Assembly (NCBI GenBank): GCA_902518595.1
Contig: CABYGR010000007.1
Span: forward strand, 1-41,967
Length of the DNA: 41,967 nt
Direction: 5' to 3'
Source of the DNA: an uncultured Pelagibacteraceae bacterium
Lineage (GTDB): Bacteria; Pseudomonadota; Alphaproteobacteria; Pelagibacterales; Pelagibacteraceae
Shown: one piece after another, positions 37,414 to 41,967 of the stretch
Position numbering within the stretch: position 1 is the first letter of the stretch
Layout: the number at the start of each line of letters is the position of its first letter
The notes under the pieces: model-generated
Told to the model about the DNA's origin: nothing
The model's database searches: none
The model's input: the letters and a program-made list of their open reading frames with translations, nothing else
Program-made: the position numbers and the translations under genes

Positions 37414-38717
37414 TAGTCTAATTTAATTATGGCATTATCTTTTACAACAAATAAATTTTTGTCTAGAATTATTGGACGAGATATTTTTTCATTATCAATT
37501 TTAAGTGCCGATTTTGTTTTTCCACTAGCTACATCAATAACGAGTATTCTTCCATTATCTGTTGATAGGTAAATATTATTTAAGCCCATTATGAAACCTG
37601 TTGGTTTAATCTTTTTTCTTATTTTTGGTTTAAAGTTTTTAAATATGTCTGTAACTCTAATAATATTTCCACTGTTTTTTTCTATAACTACCAAATATCC
37701 TTCTATAGAAATTGTAAACAAAAAATTTCCTACCAAAGTTGGCCTCAAGTTCGAATTTACTTTATTTTCCCAATTAAAGCTTCCTGAGCCAAGGTCAATT
37801 GAGAATAATTGATTTTTGTTATTTGAAAAAAATAAACTAGCAGAATCTGTAATGATATCTGAAGTTTCTAACGAAAAAGCTGACTCATATATCAAGCTAC
37901 TTTGTGTTGGCAGTTGCCACAGAAGTTCACCCTTTTTAATATCTACAGCACTTATATCCCCAATTGAGTTATTAAAATAAATGACATCACTTACAATGAC
38001 CATAGATAATTTTTTTTGAGATCTAATTAATGAACTTTCTGTTTTAATATTCCATAATTCCTTTCCATCTTTGATTGAAAAACATCTTAAAGTATTCGAA
38101 TAATCAATTATAAAGAACCTATCTTCATATATTTTAATCTGAGAATTAAATGGTGCTAAATTTTTTTTTGACCAAATTAAATTACCATTAAGTAAATCTA
38201 ACATATAATATTTTGCGATATTATCTGCAACAATAAGAAATTTTCCATTATTGGCAAATTGAACAATAGGCTTAAGTTTTTTCTCAGATTTAGAATAATA
38301 ATTTTTTTTCCATTTTAATTTTGATTTATTATTAAATTGAATTATTGAACCTTTATTATCAAAAAAAATTAAATCTTTTTTATTAAATGAAATAGTTGGT
38401 TCATATTGATAAAAATTTTTAATCTTAGAAAATTTATATCTAGAAGATTTTTTTAATTCTCCATCATAATTTAATCTTCCATCGTTATTAAAATAACTTC
38501 TAATAGTTAGATTATTTTTAATATTACTATCTAATTTTATTTTTAAATTAGGATTTAACTCTTGCTTAAGAAATTTCTCAGCAGCAAAAATTATTTTAAA
38601 ATTCGAGTCTATTTCTTCTGGAATATTTTGAGTGGCTGACCAAAATTTAGAATTTTGATTTAAAGAACAACTAGTTATAATTATTAAAGAAATAATAAAA
38701 TAAATTGTTTTACTCAC
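37413..38717 (-). CDS. bamB: Outer membrane assembly lipoprotein BamB-like (PQQ beta-propeller)
   Basis: 434 aa; lipobox IITSC; repeated propeller blades (LLNGNLIWSKKNLAP, IKDGKELWNIKTESSL, IKKGELLWQLPTQSSL, LGSGSFNWENKVNSNL). Confidence 0.75.
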   Translation of the reverse strand: MSKTIYFIISLIIITSCSLNQNSKFWSATQNIPEEIDSNFKIIFAAEKFLKQELNPNLKIKLDSNIKNNLTIRSYFNNDGRLNYDGELKKSSRYKFSKIKNFYQYEPTISFNKKDLIFFDNKGSIIQFNNKSKLKWKKNYYSKSEKKLKPIVQFANNGKFLIVADNIAKYYMLDLLNGNLIWSKKNLAPFNSQIKIYEDRFFIIDYSNTLRCFSIKDGKELWNIKTESSLIRSQKKLSMVIVSDVIYFNNSIGDISAVDIKKGELLWQLPTQSSLIYESAFSLETSDIITDSASLFFSNNKNQLFSIDLGSGSFNWENKVNSNLRPTLVGNFLFTISIEGYLVVIEKNSGNIIRVTDIFKNFKPKIRKKIKPTGFIMGLNNIYLSTDNGRILVIDVASGKTKSALKIDNEKISRPIILDKNLFVVKDNAIIKLD

Positions 38718-39354
38718 TTAAATCTCTATTTAATCTTTTTTGTGCTTCTATTCTTAAATCTTGATTAGCATTTTCTAAATCGATTATTTGATTAAAAAAC
38801 TCTTTAGATTTTTGTTTTTCATTTTTTGAATAAAAATACTCTGCCATTAAATATAATGCATGAGATTTCCAGATACTTTCTGAATTTATTATCGGATTCA
38901 AAATTTCTATAAGTTGATTTTCTGAACTATTATCAGCATTAAAAAGAGCTTTCTTATAAATGATTAAATTCTTTATTTCTTTTTCTAAAGATATTTCATC
39001 AATAACTATATCAAATAATTTATTTAATTTTGACTGTTCAGAAATTAATAAGTTATCTACTATAAAATATAAAGACAAAGGCGAATAAGTTGGATCTTTT
39101 TTATTTATAAGTTCAATTAAACCTTTTTTTGTTAATTCTTTATTTTCTTCAGTATATTCAATGATAAGAGAATTATATTGGTCTGAAATTTCTATCTTTT
39201 TTTTTTCCTTGTATTCATCGTAAACAAAAAAACTTAATAAAAATACTATTATTACAACTACAAAAGAAATTAATATTTTTTTATTTTTAAAAATAAAATT
39301 TTTTATTTTTTCGTTTCGCGTGTTTTTATCTATAATTGCTATATCTTCATCCAT
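38710..39354 (-). CDS. YfgM-like membrane-anchored protein (TPR-like)
   Basis: 214 aa; single TM ILISFVVVIIVFLLSFFVYDEYKEKKK; adjacent to bamB as in yfgM-bamB. Confidence 0.6.
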   Translation of the reverse strand: MDEDIAIIDKNTRNEKIKNFIFKNKKILISFVVVIIVFLLSFFVYDEYKEKKKIEISDQYNSLIIEYTEENKELTKKGLIELINKKDPTYSPLSLYFIVDNLLISEQSKLNKLFDIVIDEISLEKEIKNLIIYKKALFNADNSSENQLIEILNPIINSESIWKSHALYLMAEYFYSKNEKQKSKEFFNQIIDLENANQDLRIEAQKRLNRDLSE

Positions 39355-39356
39355 AA

Positions 39357-41967
39357 CTAAATCATATTTCGAAGGACATACTGAAGTATTCCTCCATTTT
39401 TATAATATTCTAACTCATTTTTAGTATCTATTCTGCACAATGTTTTGATGGTTTTAATTTCCCCCGAGTGATATTTTATTTCTAATTTGACTATATCAGA
39501 TGGGTCTATTCCTTTTTCAATGTCTATAACGCTTATTAATTCTGATCCTATAAGATTTAAACTTTTTCTATCAATATTATCTTTAAATTGAAGAGGTAGT
39601 ATTCCCATTCCAATTAAATTTGACCTATGAATTCTCTCAAAACTTTCAGCTATCACTGCTTTTACTCCTAATAATTTTGTTCCTTTTGCTGCCCAATCCC
39701 TTGAGGAACCAGTGCCATATTCTTTACCTCCTATTACCACTAAATCTGTGCCTCTTTTTTTATATTCAACAACAGCATCATAAACTGGCATTACTTTTCC
39801 TTCAGGATATATTTTTGTAAAGCCACCTTCAGTTCCTGGGGCCATTTCATTTCTAATTCTTATATTTGCAAAAGTACCTCTCATCATAACTTCATGATTG
39901 CCTCTTCTAGATCCGTAAGAATTATAATCTTTAGGTAAAATTTGATAATTCATAAAGTATTCACCTGTAGGGCTTTCTTTTTGAATATTTCCTGCAGGAG
40001 AAATATGATCAGTTGTTACCATGTCCCCTAGTATCAATAAAGGTCTAGCATTCTTTATAGGTTTAAAACCATCTGGTTTATCTGGTAAATTTTCGAAGAA
40101 AGGAGGTTTTTTTACATAAGTAGAATTTTCATCCCAATTATAGATACTACTTTTTTTAGTTTTAATTGCTTGCCATTGTTTTGGACCTTCAGAAACATTT
40201 GAATATCTTTTTATAAACATATCAGCATTTAATGAGGATTTTAATTTATTTTCTATTTCTTTATTTGAAGGCCAAATATCTTTTAAATAAATATCTTTGC
40301 CATTTTTATCCTTACCAAAAGAATCTTTATATAAATCTAATGCCATATGTCCTGCTAAAGCATAAGCAACAACTAATGGTGGAGAAGCTAAATAATTTGC
40401 TTTAATATGAGGTGAAATTCTTCCTTCAAAATTTCTATTTCCAGACAAAACTGATACAGCATAAATATTTTCTTTTTGAATAGCCTCAACTATATTATCT
40501 GCTAAGGGTCCTGAATTTCCTATACATGTAGTGCAGCCATATCCAACTAAATTAAAACCTAGTTTATCTAAATATTGACTTAATCCTGCCTTTTCTAAGT
40601 AATCAGTAACAACTTGAGATCCTGGGGCAAGAGATGTTTTTACCCAGGGTTTAACCTCGAGTCCTAATTCAACTGCTTTTTTTGCGAGCAATCCTGCTCC
40701 AATAAGTACATTTGGATTAGATGTGTTAGTACAAGAAGTTATTGCAGCAATTAAAATTGAGCCATCTTTTATTTCATAATCTGTATTAGGCACTTTTGAA
40801 ATTGAAAAATTATTCTTATTAGTAATTTCAGTAAAACTTTTTTTAAAATTTTTAGAAGCATTAGTTAGTAATACTTTATCTTGTGGTCTTTTGGGTCCTG
40901 ATATCGTAGGGACTAATGTTGACATATCTAGGCTTAGAGTGTCAGTAAATTCAATGTCATCACTTACCCATAAACCTTGAGCTTTTGCATACTCCTCAAC
41001 AATCTTAACTATCGAAGGGTCACGTCCTGAAAATTTCAAATATTTTAAAGTTTCGTCATCTATTGGAAAAAAACCACAAGTTGCTCCATATTCTGGAGCC
41101 ATATTGGCAATTGTTGCACGATCAGCTAATGTCAAATTTTTTATTCCTTCTCCATAAAACTCAACAAATTTTCCAACTACACCTTTATCTCTTAACATTT
41201 TTACAACTGTTAAAACTAAATCTGTTGCTGTAGTTCCCTCTGGCATCTTATTTTTTACTTCAAATCCAATAACCTCTGGAATTAGCATTGAAATGGGCTG
41301 GCCTAGCATACCTGCTTCCGCTTCTATGCCTCCTACTCCCCATCCTAAAACAGACAAACCATTAACCATTGTAGTATGACTATCTGTCCCGACTAAAGTA
41401 TCTGGAAAAAGATATTTATTGCCTTCAAATTCTTCACTCCAAACAACTTTTGATAAATACTCTAAGTTAACTTGATGACAAATGCCTGTTCCAGGAGGAA
41501 CTATTCTAAAATTATTGAACGCTTGTTGACCCCATTTTAAAAAAGAATATCTTTCACTATTTCTATTAAATTCAATTTCAACATTTTTATCAAATGAGTC
41601 AGGTTTTGCAGATTGATCTACTTGGACTGAGTGATCAATTACAAGATCAACAGCTGACAAAGGATTTACAGTATTAGGATCCTTATTTTTATCTTTTATA
41701 GCTTCACGCATTGCTGCCAAATCTGCTACTGCAGGTATTCCTGTATAATCTTGCAATAAAACTCTTGCGGGTCTGTAGGCAATCTCAGTTTTAGATTTCT
41801 TTTCTTTAAGCCAATTTTTTATTGACTCTATTTGTTTTTGGGTAACTGACAAACCATCTTCATATCTAAGTAAATTTTCTAAAAGAACTTTAAGAGATTT
41901 GGGCAATTTAGAAATCCCATCAAGACCATTTTTTTCTGCTATTTTTAATGAATAGATTTTATAACTT
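39357..41967 (-). CDS. acnA: Aconitate hydratase A, N-terminus truncated at right window edge
   Basis: SDSHTTMVNGLSVLGWGVGGIEAEA, GYGCTTCIGNSG. ORF track starts at an internal TTG (41906). The same frame stays open to 41967 and adds SYKIYSLKIAEKNGLDGISK, typical of the AcnA N-terminus. Confidence 0.95.
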   Translation of the reverse strand, partial: SYKIYSLKIAEKNGLDGISKLPKSLKVLLENLLRYEDGLSVTQKQIESIKNWLKEKKSKTEIAYRPARVLLQDYTGIPAVADLAAMREAIKDKNKDPNTVNPLSAVDLVIDHSVQVDQSAKPDSFDKNVEIEFNRNSERYSFLKWGQQAFNNFRIVPPGTGICHQVNLEYLSKVVWSEEFEGNKYLFPDTLVGTDSHTTMVNGLSVLGWGVGGIEAEAGMLGQPISMLIPEVIGFEVKNKMPEGTTATDLVLTVVKMLRDKGVVGKFVEFYGEGIKNLTLADRATIANMAPEYGATCGFFPIDDETLKYLKFSGRDPSIVKIVEEYAKAQGLWVSDDIEFTDTLSLDMSTLVPTISGPKRPQDKVLLTNASKNFKKSFTEITNKNNFSISKVPNTDYEIKDGSILIAAITSCTNTSNPNVLIGAGLLAKKAVELGLEVKPWVKTSLAPGSQVVTDYLEKAGLSQYLDKLGFNLVGYGCTTCIGNSGPLADNIVEAIQKENIYAVSVLSGNRNFEGRISPHIKANYLASPPLVVAYALAGHMALDLYKDSFGKDKNGKDIYLKDIWPSNKEIENKLKSSLNADMFIKRYSNVSEGPKQWQAIKTKKSSIYNWDENSTYVKKPPFFENLPDKPDGFKPIKNARPLLILGDMVTTDHISPAGNIQKESPTGEYFMNYQILPKDYNSYGSRRGNHEVMMRGTFANIRIRNEMAPGTEGGFTKIYPEGKVMPVYDAVVEYKKRGTDLVVIGGKEYGTGSSRDWAAKGTKLLGVKAVIAESFERIHRSNLIGMGILPLQFKDNIDRKSLNLIGSELISVIDIEKGIDPSDIVKLEIKYHSGEIKTIKTLCRIDTKNELEYYKNGGILQYVLRNMI

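Noticed and set aside
37591-37812. Plus-strand ORF (also 39620-39820)
   Set aside because: Antisense to bamB and acnA respectively

Overview
This 41,967-nt, very AT-rich, tightly packed bacterial window looks like an alphaproteobacterial SAR11/Pelagibacter-type chromosome segment; that lineage is inferred from gene content and family resemblance, as no search was run. It reads as a C1/methylamine/osmolyte catabolic region. Left to right: a truncated heterotetrameric sarcosine oxidase (or N-methylglutamate dehydrogenase) operon soxB-D-A-(G) on the minus strand, divergent from fhs; a glycerol uptake locus glpK / glpV-S-T-P-Q-U-gpsA (minus); tmm (trimethylamine monooxygenase) and a short cupin closely resembling the DMSP lyase DddK; a TMAO/betaine-type ABC transporter (tmoX ... 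tmoW-tmoV, minus) with three uncharacterised envelope-protein genes between the binding protein and the ATPase; tdm (TMAO demethylase, DUF1989+GcvT) with a coupled small winged-helix-like protein; a DAO-family oxidase paired with a glutamine-synthetase-like ligase; mgsABC-like N-methylglutamate synthase genes plus a small conserved-looking ORF; a divergent Amt transporter with small membrane-protein genes; gmaS; a diaminopropionate-ammonia-lyase-like PLP enzyme; two orphan ORFs; then bamB, a YfgM-like gene and acnA (truncated by the window edge). Two edge genes missing or shortened in the ORF track were recovered (soxG N-terminus, acnA N-terminus), plus one 51-aa ORF. Several genes need trimmed starts. 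Three hairpin terminators and two well-spaced sigma70-like promoters are visible. No rRNA, tRNA, CRISPR or mobile element was seen. The best candidates for undescribed biology are the unassigned DAO + GS-like pair, the Amt with an altered substrate-site motif, the three-gene insertion in the TMAO transporter operon, and dddK placed inside a TMA locus.
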